Assembly: GCA_020632795.1 (NCBI GenBank)
Contig: JACKEV010000006.1
Span: 124,001-188,000, forward strand
Reading direction: 5' to 3'
DNA length: 64,000 bases
From: Alphaproteobacteria bacterium
GTDB lineage: Bacteria > Myxococcota_A > UBA796 > CAJQPC01
The position numbers and the translations under genes are program-made. The notes under the pieces were generated by a model. That model made no database searches. It was not told the DNA's origin and was given only the letters and a program-made list of their open reading frames with translations. How positions within the stretch are numbered: the stretch's first letter is position 1; every line of letters begins with the position of its first letter. Shown here piece after piece: positions 1-9,136 of the stretch.

Positions 1-1563
1 CTGGGCCAACGCGGCGTTGGAGGCGGGGATGCCGTGCTCCTGGGCCAGGTCGGCCTCCACCTGCCGGCGCTCGGCGGCGAAGCGGTGGAGCTGGTCCATG
101 TGGTCGGTCGCGACCCCGCGGAGCTCCTCCACGGTGTGGGTGAGCTGCTGGTGGCTGTCCGCCAGGAGCCGCTCCCGGTTGGAGAGGTTGCCCAGCTCCC
201 GGGCCTGCTCGATGGTGTTCCCGGCGGCGGTCAGCTCGGCGTCGAGCTGGTCCCGCAGCGCCTGGAGACGGGCCAGGGAGGCCTCGCGGCGGTTGGCCTC
301 CTGCTCCAGCAGGCCGGCGGCGCGGGCGTGGCGGTTGGCGAGCTTCTCGCGCAGCTCGGCGACGACCTTCTCCTCGTGGGCGACGGCCTCGGAGGCCTCG
401 CGGCGGGCGCGCTCCTCCTTCTGGCGGGCCTCCTGGGCCAGGCCCTCGGCGGCCTCGGCGGAGGTGGTGCCCTTGGCGGCCTCGGCCTCCTGGGCCAGGC
501 GCACGGCCTCGGTGAGCTGCTCGACCCGGGCGGTGGCGCGCTGGTGGGCGAGGGCGTCGCGGCGGTGGCGGAGGGTCGCGAGCGGGTCGGCCTCGGGGGC
601 CAGCGCCGCGGGCTCGGGGGACTGGGCGAGCGCCGCGCGGGCCTGGGCGAGCTGCTTCTCCAGGGCCGCGATCTGCCCCCCTCCCGGGGTGAGCATGCTC
701 TGGGCGGGCGCGGTGGTCTGGGCCTCCAGAGCGGCGATCTCGTCGTTGAGACGGGCGAAGGTGGCGGCGGTCAATGCGCCCTCGGCCTGCTCGCGCAGCG
801 CGTCGGGCAGCAGGGGGGCGGCGCGGGAGAGGCGGTCCAGGGCCGCGGCGCGGGACAGCGGGTGCAGCCCGTCGGCGGCCACCGCGGAGAGGTCCGCCTC
901 GACGATCTCGATCAGCTCGGTGTTCCCGGCAACCGCCACCGCAAGGATGGCGGCGCGCTGGACGCGACGGAGGCCGGCCTTCGCGTCCCCGGCGGCCCGC
1001 GCGGCGGCGGCGGCCTCGGGGTCCTCGGCGCCCTCGGTGAGGGTCTCGCGGGCCTTGTCGAGGGCGGCCTGCCAGGTGGCCTGCAGCTCGGCGGTCCGCG
1101 GCTCGGTGAGGGCCGGGGCCTTGTCCAAGGCGGCCATCGCGGCGTTGAGCAGGCGGCGCTCCAGGGCGTCGGCGCGATCCTCGGCCTCGCAGGCGGCGTC
1201 GCGGGCCTCGGTCCAGCGGCGCTGGTCACGCTCGTTGAGGCCCGCCGGGGGCGGGGCGACCCGCTCCACGGCGCGCTGCCGGGCGGCCTGGTCCAGGGCG
1301 CTCAGCCGCCCGCGCAGGAAGGCGGGGTCGGCCAGGGGCGCGTCGGCCAGCTCCGGGAAGGCCCCGGCCAGCGGCGCGCGACCGGCGAAGAGGTCCTCAG
1401 CACCTTGGATGCGGGCCTCGGCGGCCTGGGCGCGCGCGCCGAGGGCGGGCAGGACGTCCTGGGCCAGCACGGCCGCCGCCTGCTCGGGGGAGGGCTCCTC
1501 GGCCTGGAGGGGCTGCGCGCCGAGGCACAGCCAAAGGGCCAGCAGGGGGAGGAGGTGAACCAT
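1..1563 (-). CDS. Secreted coiled-coil protein, C-terminus beyond window
   Basis: The minus strand is open from an ATG at 1563 to the window edge, giving at least 521 codons without a stop. It begins with a Sec signal peptide (hydrophobic LLPLLALWLCLGA, then a likely cut after LQA). The rest is almost entirely Ala/Glu/Leu/Arg-rich helix, with heptad-like stretches strongest from about residue 290 onward, so a long periplasmic coiled coil is expected. This resembles the N-terminal half of MscK/MscS-type mechanosensitive channels, but no channel domain is visible because the gene leaves the window, so that identity is only a possibility. It starts 37 bp after the GMC oxidoreductase stop on the same strand and probably belongs to that operon. 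The large plus-strand open frames over this stretch are shadows. Confidence 0.75.
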   Translation of the reverse strand, partial: MVHLLPLLALWLCLGAQPLQAEEPSPEQAAAVLAQDVLPALGARAQAAEARIQGAEDLFAGRAPLAGAFPELADAPLADPAFLRGRLSALDQAARQRAVERVAPPPAGLNERDQRRWTEARDAACEAEDRADALERRLLNAAMAALDKAPALTEPRTAELQATWQAALDKARETLTEGAEDPEAAAAARAAGDAKAGLRRVQRAAILAVAVAGNTELIEIVEADLSAVAADGLHPLSRAAALDRLSRAAPLLPDALREQAEGALTAATFARLNDEIAALEAQTTAPAQSMLTPGGGQIAALEKQLAQARAALAQSPEPAALAPEADPLATLRHRRDALAHQRATARVEQLTEAVRLAQEAEAAKGTTSAEAAEGLAQEARQKEERARREASEAVAHEEKVVAELREKLANRHARAAGLLEQEANRREASLARLQALRDQLDAELTAAGNTIEQARELGNLSNRERLLADSHQQLTHTVEELRGVATDHMDQLHRFAAERRQVEADLAQEHGIPASNAALAQ

Positions 1564-1600
1564 GAGCCGCCAGTCTACTGCGCGAACGATGACAGCACCC

Positions 1601-3112
1601 TCACAGCCGCTCGTGGGCCCCCAGCCAGGCCATCGTCATGACCGGTAACATGGTGTGGCTGGCCGCGCTGGTGGGGAACACGGAGGCGTCGAGCACCTGC
1701 AGGTTGTCGAGGCCGTGGACGAAGAGGTCGTTGTCCACCACCCCGTGGGCGCCGTCGGGGCCCGCCCGGCAGGTGCCCTGGGGGTGCGCGGAGATGAGGC
1801 TGACGCTGCAGGCGCGCACGGGCATGCGCTCCAGCCGGGAGAGGTCGGAGACGCTGTGGACGGGCGGCAGGCCCACGAAGGGCAGGTGGACCGCCTCGGC
1901 CCCGGCGGCGAGGTAGACCTCCGCGGCGGTGCGGGTCGCCGCCCGGAACGTGTCCGCCCAGTCCTTCGCGTAGTGGTAGCGGATCCGGGGGCGCCCGTCG
2001 CGGCCCCGGAGCACCCGGCCGTTCGGTCGGTCGGGCACCAGGCAGAGGCAGGCCCCGCTGCGCCGGGTCATGGCCATGAAGCGCGCCATGTCGTCCCCCC
2101 AGGCGGTCAGCGTCGCCGCCGCCATGCCCGGGGTGGCCGAGACGCTCTCCAGGCGGAAGCCCGCCAGGCCGTGCTCTTCGGTGATGGACTCGTACCCGTC
2201 GAGGTAGGCGCCCTGGGGGATGCCCCGGAAGTGGATGACCTCGTGGTCGAAGACCGCGAGCGCGGCGCCCTGGGGCTGGAGGGTGAGGTTCCGGCCGACG
2301 TGGGCGTTGCCGACCCCCGAGGCGAGCAGCACCAGCGGGCTGTGGATGGCTCCGGCGGCCAGCACGTAGCGGTCGGCGCGCACGGTGAACGGGGCGAGGG
2401 GGGTCTGCCGGACGGGGTCGAGCAGGTGCCCGTGCGCGGCGACGATGCGCCGGTGGTCGTGCTCCAGCCGCTCGACCCGGGCGTCGGTCTGGACGAGGGC
2501 GCGGCCGGTGGCCAGGGCGCGGGGGATCCAGGTGTGGGCCACGGTGCGCTTCGCGTCGTAGGCGCAGCCGATGAGGCAGTAGCCCGAGCCCACGCAGCCC
2601 ACGCGGTTGTGCTCGAAGGCCCCCCCGGCGATGCCCAGGGACGCGCCCCCCTCGAGCAGCAGGCGGGCGTTGCGGTTGAGCTGCTCGGGCTGGATGGGGT
2701 TGGCGGCGATGGCCTGGCGGCAGGCGGCGACCGCGGCCTCGATGTCCGCGCGGCCGTAGCGGTCGAAGCGGTAGCGGGCGCGCCAGTGGGCCCACACGGC
2801 CTCCGGGATCTCGGTGACGTCGGACATGTTGATGACGGTGCTGCCGCCCAGGGTGCGCCCCTGGAGCACCGAGATCCCGCCGTCGTCGGTCATCTGCTGC
2901 CCGCCGTCGCGGTAGAGCAGGTTGTACATCTGCTCCTCGCGCTGGTTGAGCTGCGGGGTGCGGACGCGCTGGCCCTCCTCCAGGATGAGGATCTCCCGGC
3001 CGGCCTCGGCCATGATCGCGGCGGCCACGCCGCCCCCGGCCCCGGAGCCGATGACGCACACGTCCGCGCGGGCGTCGAAGCCCTGGGGGAGGTGGGCGCC
3101 GGAGCGGATCAT
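1601..3112 (-). CDS. GMC-family FAD oxidoreductase
   Basis: The 503-aa product belongs to the glucose-methanol-choline oxidoreductase family, flavoproteins that oxidise alcohol groups. The FAD-binding dinucleotide fold is near the N-terminus (VCVIGSGAGGG, about residues 18-28), followed by the family signature around QGRTLGGSTVINM. A Cys-rich stretch (GCVGSGYCLIGCAYDAKRT) is typical of the bacterial branch that works with a separate small subunit. The C-terminal active-site region has HPQGTCRAG and a final block ending SHTMLPVMTMA. Its start overlaps the stop of the upstream small-subunit gene in an ATGA, so the two are translationally coupled and probably form one complex. Substrate cannot be read from the sequence. 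No signal peptide is visible, so export would depend on the Tat-type partner. Confidence 0.9.
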   Translation of the reverse strand: MIRSGAHLPQGFDARADVCVIGSGAGGGVAAAIMAEAGREILILEEGQRVRTPQLNQREEQMYNLLYRDGGQQMTDDGGISVLQGRTLGGSTVINMSDVTEIPEAVWAHWRARYRFDRYGRADIEAAVAACRQAIAANPIQPEQLNRNARLLLEGGASLGIAGGAFEHNRVGCVGSGYCLIGCAYDAKRTVAHTWIPRALATGRALVQTDARVERLEHDHRRIVAAHGHLLDPVRQTPLAPFTVRADRYVLAAGAIHSPLVLLASGVGNAHVGRNLTLQPQGAALAVFDHEVIHFRGIPQGAYLDGYESITEEHGLAGFRLESVSATPGMAAATLTAWGDDMARFMAMTRRSGACLCLVPDRPNGRVLRGRDGRPRIRYHYAKDWADTFRAATRTAAEVYLAAGAEAVHLPFVGLPPVHSVSDLSRLERMPVRACSVSLISAHPQGTCRAGPDGAHGVVDNDLFVHGLDNLQVLDASVFPTSAASHTMLPVMTMAWLGAHERL

Positions 3113-3597
3113 CGGCCCACCGTGGGGCCGTCGTAGCCGATGGCGGCCCAGGTGCGGGGATCAGCGTACCAGGAGAAGCCGGCGAGGCGGCGCAGGGCCT
3201 GGAAGATCTGCCGGAAAGTGGCCACGGGGCTCCGCTCCCACCGGGTGAGCGCCGCGCGTCGGGCGTCCGGGTCCAGCCGGGAGAAGCGCGTCGGGGGCAG
3301 CCAGGTCCCGCCCAGGTGCTCCAGCGCCTGGAGGGCGAGCCGGAGCTGCGCGGTGGCGAAGGGGTCGGCGTCGGCCAGGAAGGCGTCGACCCCCGCGGCC
3401 ACCTCGTCCCAGGGGGCGTCGGAGGGCAGCAGCACCTCCAGGGCGGCCTCCAGGGTGCGTCGCGCGGGGTCCCCCAGCGCCGGGCTGGCGAGCGGGGGCA
3501 GCGGCCGGTGCCCGTACGCCGCCAGGCCCAGCCAGGCCAGGGCGGTCAGCGCGCCGCTCTCCAGGAGGAACCGTCGACGGGACATCGGAGGAGCCAT
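3109..3597 (-). CDS. Gluconate 2-dehydrogenase subunit 3-like protein
   Basis: The 162-aa product starts MAPPMSRRRFLLESGALTAL, a Tat-type signal with the SRRRFL twin-arginine motif followed by a hydrophobic segment. The mature part resembles the small subunit (subunit 3) that accompanies membrane-bound gluconate dehydrogenases and other GMC flavoproteins, where it aids export and assembly. Both ends overlap neighbours by ATGA: its start overlaps the stop of the membrane-protein gene and its stop overlaps the GMC start. That coupling favours the ATG at 3597 over the internal ATG at 3585. Family assignment rests on the Tat motif, size and GMC neighbour more than on a strict motif. Confidence 0.75.
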   Translation of the reverse strand: MAPPMSRRRFLLESGALTALAWLGLAAYGHRPLPPLASPALGDPARRTLEAALEVLLPSDAPWDEVAAGVDAFLADADPFATAQLRLALQALEHLGGTWLPPTRFSRLDPDARRAALTRWERSPVATFRQIFQALRRLAGFSWYADPRTWAAIGYDGPTVGR

Positions 3598-5255
3598 CAG
3601 CGTTGTTCTACCGCATAGATCACGACGCCGTCTGCCTGGGCCACCGGCGCGCCGAGCGCCCGACGCAGCAGCCGGTGGGTCCGCTCCAGCTCCAAGGGGG
3701 AGAGCAGATCGTCGTGGACCGCGACGTGGCCGAACCCCAGCGCGCCCAGCCGCGTGGCGCGCCCTTCGGCCGGCAGCACCACCGGGCCGGCGTAGGGGAC
3801 GTCGCGGTTGCGGGCCCGGGCGACGGGGTCCTCCAGCGCGCGCAGCAGGCTGGCGACCAGGGGGTCCCGCCGCAGGGTCTCGGAGAGGAAGGTGTTCACC
3901 CCCGCCGCGATGGGCCGCCCGTGGGCCACCTGGGCCATGAGGTAGCGGCGGTTCCCGGCGGTGGCGTCCGGCGGCCAGTCGAGCAACGCCCCGTCAGCCT
4001 CCACGGACCGCACCGCCGCCACGGAGGGGAGGGGGGTCACCGGGGCCGGCCAGGGGGCCGGGGAGGCGAAGAGCGTCTCGATCAACATCAGCGCGGGCAG
4101 CGGCGCGGCGATGGCCAGCGGCAGCCGGTGGAGCCCGGCGGCCACCAGCAGGGCCAGCAGCGGCAGCAGGAACGCGACCATGCGATAGGGGTGGTGGACT
4201 ACCGCGAACGGCGAGCCCGGCAGGTAGAGCGCGGCGAGGGGCAGCAGCAGCGGCGCGCCCCCGACCCGGAGCGGCGCGCGGCCCCACGACGCCACCGGAC
4301 CCAGCGCCAGCGCGGCGTACAGCCCCGCGGTCGGGGCCACCGAGCGCCCCCGCGGCGTGCCCAGCGCCCCCAGCAGGGCCACGCCCAGGGTCAGCCAGCC
4401 CAGGTAGTTGACGTGCAGAATGCCCGGGTTGCCCATCGCCGGGGTGTCGGGGTGGTACCAGGCGCCCGGCCGCAGCCAGCTCATCAGGTCGGTGGCCGGC
4501 AGGCTGCGGTAGTCCCAGCCGGGGGCCTCGGAGAGCGCGAACGCGCTGCCCTCGCCGTGCAGGGTGCGCCAGGCCACCGCCATCAGCGGCGCCGAGACCA
4601 GCGCCCACAGCGCCGCCACCTTCGCCACCGTCCAGGCCCGGCGCAGGCCCCCCGCGCCCGGCACCGCGCAGGCCGCCACCAGGAGCCCGAACGCGCCGTA
4701 GTAGAAGGCCTGCGCCGTACACATCGCCAGCGCCAGCGCGGCCCACCACCACCGCTCCCCGGTGTCCAGGGCCCGCAGCAGCGCCCACACGTAGAGCGCC
4801 GGCCACACCAGCCCCAGGTACTCGCTCAGGCCCGAGTGCAGCAGCGAGACCGCGTAGGCCGAGGCCCCCATCGTCACGCCCGCGCCCACCGCCGCGACCC
4901 GGTCTCCCTCGGCGAAGGCCAGGCCCATCGCGAAGCCCATGAGCCCCGCCGCGAGGACCTGGAGGGTGAGCATGGCGTTCCAGGCCAGCGGGAAGCCCAG
5001 GGGGCGAAGGAGGGTGACGAGCGCGGCGCCCACCGGATCGATGTGCCAGAGCGCCCCGCCCTCGGGCTGGTGGGTGAGGGCGGTCTCGGTGGGCCAGCGC
5101 CCCTGGAGGAGCCCCTCGGAGACCCACCAGGCGCCCCAGTAGTGGTCAGCGAGATCCCCGGTGGGGTGCCCCAGCGCCCCGTCGGCGAGCACCCCCGGCC
5201 ACGTCACCGCGAGGCATGCGATCGCGACCAGCGTTGCGGCGAGCAGGGTCCGCAT
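3597..5255 (-). CDS. Polytopic integral membrane protein, glycosyltransferase-C-like
   Basis: The 552-aa product begins with a hydrophobic segment (MRTLLAATLVAIACLAVTWP) and has about 10-12 predicted membrane spans over its first 400 residues, then a soluble C-terminal domain of about 130 residues. An acidic loop after the first span (GDLADHYWGAWW) and a large outside loop are typical of membrane glycosyltransferases of the GT-C or YfhO type, but no catalytic signature is certain, so the function is open. I chose the ATG at 5255 because the hydrophobic N-terminus starts there. It is the first gene of the minus-strand run leading into the Tat subunit and GMC genes, and is divergent from the molybdopterin dehydrogenase 66 bp away. 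The much longer open frame upstream on this strand is a shadow. Confidence 0.75.
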   Translation of the reverse strand: MRTLLAATLVAIACLAVTWPGVLADGALGHPTGDLADHYWGAWWVSEGLLQGRWPTETALTHQPEGGALWHIDPVGAALVTLLRPLGFPLAWNAMLTLQVLAAGLMGFAMGLAFAEGDRVAAVGAGVTMGASAYAVSLLHSGLSEYLGLVWPALYVWALLRALDTGERWWWAALALAMCTAQAFYYGAFGLLVAACAVPGAGGLRRAWTVAKVAALWALVSAPLMAVAWRTLHGEGSAFALSEAPGWDYRSLPATDLMSWLRPGAWYHPDTPAMGNPGILHVNYLGWLTLGVALLGALGTPRGRSVAPTAGLYAALALGPVASWGRAPLRVGGAPLLLPLAALYLPGSPFAVVHHPYRMVAFLLPLLALLVAAGLHRLPLAIAAPLPALMLIETLFASPAPWPAPVTPLPSVAAVRSVEADGALLDWPPDATAGNRRYLMAQVAHGRPIAAGVNTFLSETLRRDPLVASLLRALEDPVARARNRDVPYAGPVVLPAEGRATRLGALGFGHVAVHDDLLSPLELERTHRLLRRALGAPVAQADGVVIYAVEQR

Positions 5256-5321
5256 CTCGCTCCAGCGTGGGGGACCGGGTACGGGGGTAGCATATTCCCC
5301 TCCACCCTTGAGGTCCGCTGC

Positions 5322-7946
5322 ATGCCCGGCCCGTCGAACGACGACCCTGTCACCGTCCGCTTCACCCTCGACGGCCGCGAGGTGGCGCACACCGCCGCGC
5401 CGCGTCGCTCGACCCTGGACGTGCTGCGGGAGGACCTGGGGCAGCGCAGCCTCAAGCCGGGCTGCTCCCCCCAGGGCATCTGCGGGTGCTGCGCGGCGGC
5501 GGTGGACGGCAAGGTCCGCCTGACCTGCACGCTGCCCTTCAAGAGCCTCGACGGGAAGGCCCTCACCACCCTCGACGCCTTCGACGAGGCCGACCGCCAG
5601 CGGGCCGCCGAGGCCTTCGCCGCAACGGGGGCGGCGCGGTGCGGCTACTGCATCCCCGGCATCGCCACCCAGGCGCTGCTCCTGCTCGACCGGGAGCCCG
5701 ACCCCAGCGACGAGACCGTGGACCGCGCGCTGAACATGCACGCCTGCCGGTGCACGGGCTGGGAGAGCGTACGCGAGGCGGTGCGTCGGCTCGCCCGCAG
5801 CAAGGCCGAGGGCCGCGCGGCCGAGGCCCCGGCCTCCGGCGGCGTGGGGCAGCGCGCCGAGCGCCTGGACGGCCGCGAGCTGGCCCTGGGGCAGCGCTGG
5901 TTCATCGACGATCTGGAGCTGCCCGGCACCCTGCACGCCGCGCTGGTGTGGACCCCGCACCCCCGCTGCCGCGTCGAGCGCGTGGACGCCTCCGCCGCCG
6001 CCGCGATGCCCGGCGTGCGCGCCGTGCTCACCGCCGCTGATGTGCCCGGCACGCGCGCGCTGGGCGTCTCCACGGTGAAGCGCCCCGTGCTGGTGGCCGA
6101 GGGCGAGGAGACCCGCTGCGTGGCCGACGTGCTGGCTGTGGTCATCGCCGAGACCCGCGAGCAGGCCCGCGCCGCCCGGGACGCGGTGGGGGTGGCCGCC
6201 GAGCCGCTGCCGGTGGTGTCCTCGCTCAGCCGCGCCGCCAAGGCCCCCGACGGCGTCGTGGCCCGCGCCGAGGTTCGCAGGGGCGACGTCGACCTGGCCC
6301 TGGACGACGACCAGCTCGTCATTGTGAAGGCCGCGTTCACCCTGTCCCCGGTGGACCCCGCCTTCGTGGAGGGCGAAGCGGCGGTGGCCAGCCCGCTCAA
6401 GGGCGGCGGGGTCCACGTCTGGTCCTCGGGGGAGGCCATCTTCGAGGATCGACGCCAGATCGCCGCGATGCTCGGCCTGGACGTCGGGGCCGTCAGCGTC
6501 GAGGCGGTGCCCACCGGCGGCGCGTTCGGCGGCCGGGTGGAGCTGACCGCCCAGCCCTACGCGGCCCTGGGCGCGGTCCACACCGGCCGGCCGGTGAAGC
6601 TCTCCCTGGACCTGGAGGAGGGCGTCCGCCTGCACGCCAAGCGCTGCGCGGCGACCCTGCGGGTGATGCTCGGCGCCCGCTCGGACGGCACCTTCGTGGG
6701 CCTCAAGGCCCTCATCACCGCCGACGGCGGCGGCTACCCGGCCCTGGCCGCGCCGGTCATCGACTCCATCGCCGCGCACGCCTGCGGCCCCTATCCGATC
6801 CCCAACGTCGAGGTGGACGCCCGCATGGTGCGCACCCACAACCCTCCGGCTGGCGGGGCGTGGGGCTTCGGGGTGCCCCAGGTCGCCTTCGCCCTGGAGG
6901 GCTGCGTGGATCGCCTGGCCGAGGCCCTGGGGGTGGACCCCTTCGAGCTGCGCGCGCACAACCTGCCAGACACGGGCGACGCCCTCGGCACCGGACAGCT
7001 CCTGGACCAGCCGGTCGGTATCACCGCTGTGATGGAGGCGCTGCGGCCAGCCTGGGAGCGCGCGCGGGCGGCGGGGCGCCCGGCGGGCGTGGCCTGCGCG
7101 GTCAAGGGCACCGGCCCGGCCGGGGGCGCCGACGAGGGCGTGGTCGCTACGCTGGAGGTCCGCTCCCCGGCGGAGGTGGTCGTGCGCACCGGCTTCTCCG
7201 AGTCGGGTCAGGGCCACGACGCCCTCTGCGTGCAGGTCGCCGCCGACCGCAGCGGGCTGCCGCCGGAGCGCTTCACCTGGGCCGCGACCACCGAGGCGGC
7301 GGATCCGGGCTGGACCGTCGGCTCCCGGGACACCGTGCTGGGGCTGCCCGCGGTGGAGCAGGCCGCTGGCCAGCTCCGGGTCGCGCTGGCCGAGGCCGAC
7401 GGCGACCTTGGCGCCCTGGTCGGGCAGCGGTTCGCCGGGCGGGTGCCTCTGCCCGTGCCCCGGGTCGGGCCCGACGGCGCGCCCACGCCCCTGTTCGGCT
7501 TCGGCTGGGCCGCCGCGCTGGTCGAGCTGGACGCCGAGGGCGGGGTCGCCGGGGTCACCGTGGCCCAGGACGTGGGCGCGGTGCTCAACCCCACCCTGAC
7601 CGAGGGCCAGATCCGCGGGGCGGTCGCGATGGGCCTGGGCTACGCGCTCAGCGAGTGCGTGGAGGTCGAGGACGGCGTGCCGGACGTGCGCTACCGCAAC
7701 CTCGGCGTGCTCAAGGCCAAGGATCTGCCTCCGGTCACCGTCCACGTCGTCGCCTGGCCCGGCTCCGACAGCCCGCTCGGGGTCAAGGCCGCCGACGAGC
7801 TGGCCATCGCGCCCGTGGCCCCGGCGGTCGCCGCCGCGCTGCACGCCCTGGATGGGCAGTGGCGCTCTATCCTGCCCATGAAGGACACCCCCGCCGCATG
7901 GTCGGTCGGGGTCCGCAAGCCCCGACAGACCCGGAAGAAGGCATGA
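5322..7946 (+). CDS. Fused 2Fe-2S / molybdopterin hydroxylase (xanthine dehydrogenase family)
   Basis: The 874-aa product fuses two subunits usually encoded separately. Residues 1-165 are the 2Fe-2S small subunit: C48, C54, C57 and C69 form the plant-ferredoxin-like cluster, and CGYC...ACRCTG forms the second cluster. From about residue 185 comes the molybdopterin catalytic subunit, including GGAFGGR, and near the C-terminus VKAADEL, where the catalytic Glu is expected. No FAD subunit is fused or adjacent, so the electron acceptor is unknown. Such enzymes hydroxylate purines, aldehydes or N-heterocycles; the substrate is not determined. I chose the ATG at 5322, where homology to the family begins. 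The stop overlaps the next gene's start by ATGA, placing it first in a four-gene run. Confidence 0.88.
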   Translation: MPGPSNDDPVTVRFTLDGREVAHTAAPRRSTLDVLREDLGQRSLKPGCSPQGICGCCAAAVDGKVRLTCTLPFKSLDGKALTTLDAFDEADRQRAAEAFAATGAARCGYCIPGIATQALLLLDREPDPSDETVDRALNMHACRCTGWESVREAVRRLARSKAEGRAAEAPASGGVGQRAERLDGRELALGQRWFIDDLELPGTLHAALVWTPHPRCRVERVDASAAAAMPGVRAVLTAADVPGTRALGVSTVKRPVLVAEGEETRCVADVLAVVIAETREQARAARDAVGVAAEPLPVVSSLSRAAKAPDGVVARAEVRRGDVDLALDDDQLVIVKAAFTLSPVDPAFVEGEAAVASPLKGGGVHVWSSGEAIFEDRRQIAAMLGLDVGAVSVEAVPTGGAFGGRVELTAQPYAALGAVHTGRPVKLSLDLEEGVRLHAKRCAATLRVMLGARSDGTFVGLKALITADGGGYPALAAPVIDSIAAHACGPYPIPNVEVDARMVRTHNPPAGGAWGFGVPQVAFALEGCVDRLAEALGVDPFELRAHNLPDTGDALGTGQLLDQPVGITAVMEALRPAWERARAAGRPAGVACAVKGTGPAGGADEGVVATLEVRSPAEVVVRTGFSESGQGHDALCVQVAADRSGLPPERFTWAATTEAADPGWTVGSRDTVLGLPAVEQAAGQLRVALAEADGDLGALVGQRFAGRVPLPVPRVGPDGAPTPLFGFGWAAALVELDAEGGVAGVTVAQDVGAVLNPTLTEGQIRGAVAMGLGYALSECVEVEDGVPDVRYRNLGVLKAKDLPPVTVHVVAWPGSDSPLGVKAADELAIAPVAPAVAAALHALDGQWRSILPMKDTPAAWSVGVRKPRQTRKKA

Positions 7947-9136
7947 CGCTCCTGCTCCTGCTCGGGGTGGCGCTCGCCCAGGAAGGCGCGCCGCCCCCGG
8001 AGACCGCCGACGAGACGACCACCGAGGAGGAGGCCCCGCCCCTGCCCGAGGGCACCGCCCAGGCCTGGGGCTACGGCGCGCCCGCCGAGGAGCCCGAGCC
8101 CGCCGGGCCTTCAGCGGAGCCTGCCGCCGACGATCCCGATGAGGACGGGGCCGACAGCGAACCACCCCCCCAGGACGCCCAGCCCACCGAGCCCACGGAA
8201 GACGAAGCCCCGCCCGCGGAGGCCCTGCCCACCGACGCCCGCTCCGAGGCCCAGGCCATGCCCGAGGTCACCAACCAGCAGGTGGACTGGCTTCGCCCGC
8301 GCCTGGGGGATTTGCCCCCCCGGGATCGCGGCCACACCGACTTCACCGCCTACACCCTGGAGTGGGGCGAGGTGAGCGTCGGCCTCCCCAACCTCCAGGT
8401 CGGCGTGCTGCCCCGCACCCAGATCGGCACCAGCCTGCCCCTGAACCTGCTCGGCCTCTACAACGGCAACGTCAAGGTCAACCCCATCCGGGTGGGGCCC
8501 TGGGACCTCTCGGCGGTGGGCCACCACTACCAGCTCATCCAGTCCGACTTCTCCATGCGGTTCAGCAGCCTGGGGGTCATCACCTCCATCATGGCGACGA
8601 AGCGCTGGTCCATCCACCTGGGCGGCGGCTACTGGCGCGCCGCGCTGGAGGGCATCCCGGACCTCGCCGAGATCCACCCCCGGCTGCTGGTCAACGCCGA
8701 GACCCTGAGCGAGGTCATCGATCCCATCACCCTGCGCTCCCAGGCCGTCAGCGTGCAGCTCGCCACCGACATCCGGTTCAACCGGCGGGACAGCCTGATC
8801 CTGCAGGCCGGCGGGGTGATCTGGGCCCAGGGGGTGCGGGAGAACGTCCCGGACCTCTCCCAGGTGGGGCTGGAGCAGATCGCGATGGTGCAGCTCCTCA
8901 CCACCGCCGACGGCTGGGTGGACCCCCGGCAGGCCTACGTGATGAGCCTGGCGTATCAGCTCGACTTCCGGCGGCTCAGCTTCCGGGCGGGGGTGGGGCT
9001 GTCCTCGGTGCCGCTGGCCTGGACCCTGCGCACGTTCGAGGTGTCGTACCGCTTCGGCGGCAAGACCCGGATAGAGGAGCGCCGCCAGCGTCAGACCTGG
9101 CGGGAGCAGCGACGGGAGCAGGGCCAGAACGAGTGA
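7943..9136 (+). CDS. Probable outer-membrane protein with Glu/Pro-rich linker
   Basis: The 397-aa product starts with a short signal peptide (MTLLLLLGVALAQE). Residues 15-110 are a low-complexity acidic and proline-rich linker, followed by a globular region of about 270 residues with alternating hydrophobic/polar strands and a C-terminal strand ending EVSYRFGG, as in beta-barrel outer-membrane proteins. The tail after it is very basic and Gln/Arg-rich. No family was recognised. It is coupled at both ends: its ATG overlaps the dehydrogenase stop (ATGA), and its stop overlaps the exporter's GTG start (GTGA). The link to an RND-type exporter suggests a cell-envelope role. Confidence 0.65.
   Translation: MTLLLLLGVALAQEGAPPPETADETTTEEEAPPLPEGTAQAWGYGAPAEEPEPAGPSAEPAADDPDEDGADSEPPPQDAQPTEPTEDEAPPAEALPTDARSEAQAMPEVTNQQVDWLRPRLGDLPPRDRGHTDFTAYTLEWGEVSVGLPNLQVGVLPRTQIGTSLPLNLLGLYNGNVKVNPIRVGPWDLSAVGHHYQLIQSDFSMRFSSLGVITSIMATKRWSIHLGGGYWRAALEGIPDLAEIHPRLLVNAETLSEVIDPITLRSQAVSVQLATDIRFNRRDSLILQAGGVIWAQGVRENVPDLSQVGLEQIAMVQLLTTADGWVDPRQAYVMSLAYQLDFRRLSFRAGVGLSSVPLAWTLRTFEVSYRFGGKTRIEERRQRQTWREQRREQGQNE

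Noticed and set aside
17..1641. Two long plus-strand open frames (513 and 535 codons)
   Set aside because: They are shadows of the minus-strand coiled-coil gene, which has a signal peptide, a sensible composition and runs off the window edge.
5256..8165. Upstream two thirds of a 1,522-codon minus-strand frame
   Set aside because: It is antisense to the molybdo-hydroxylase gene; the real membrane protein starts at 5255.
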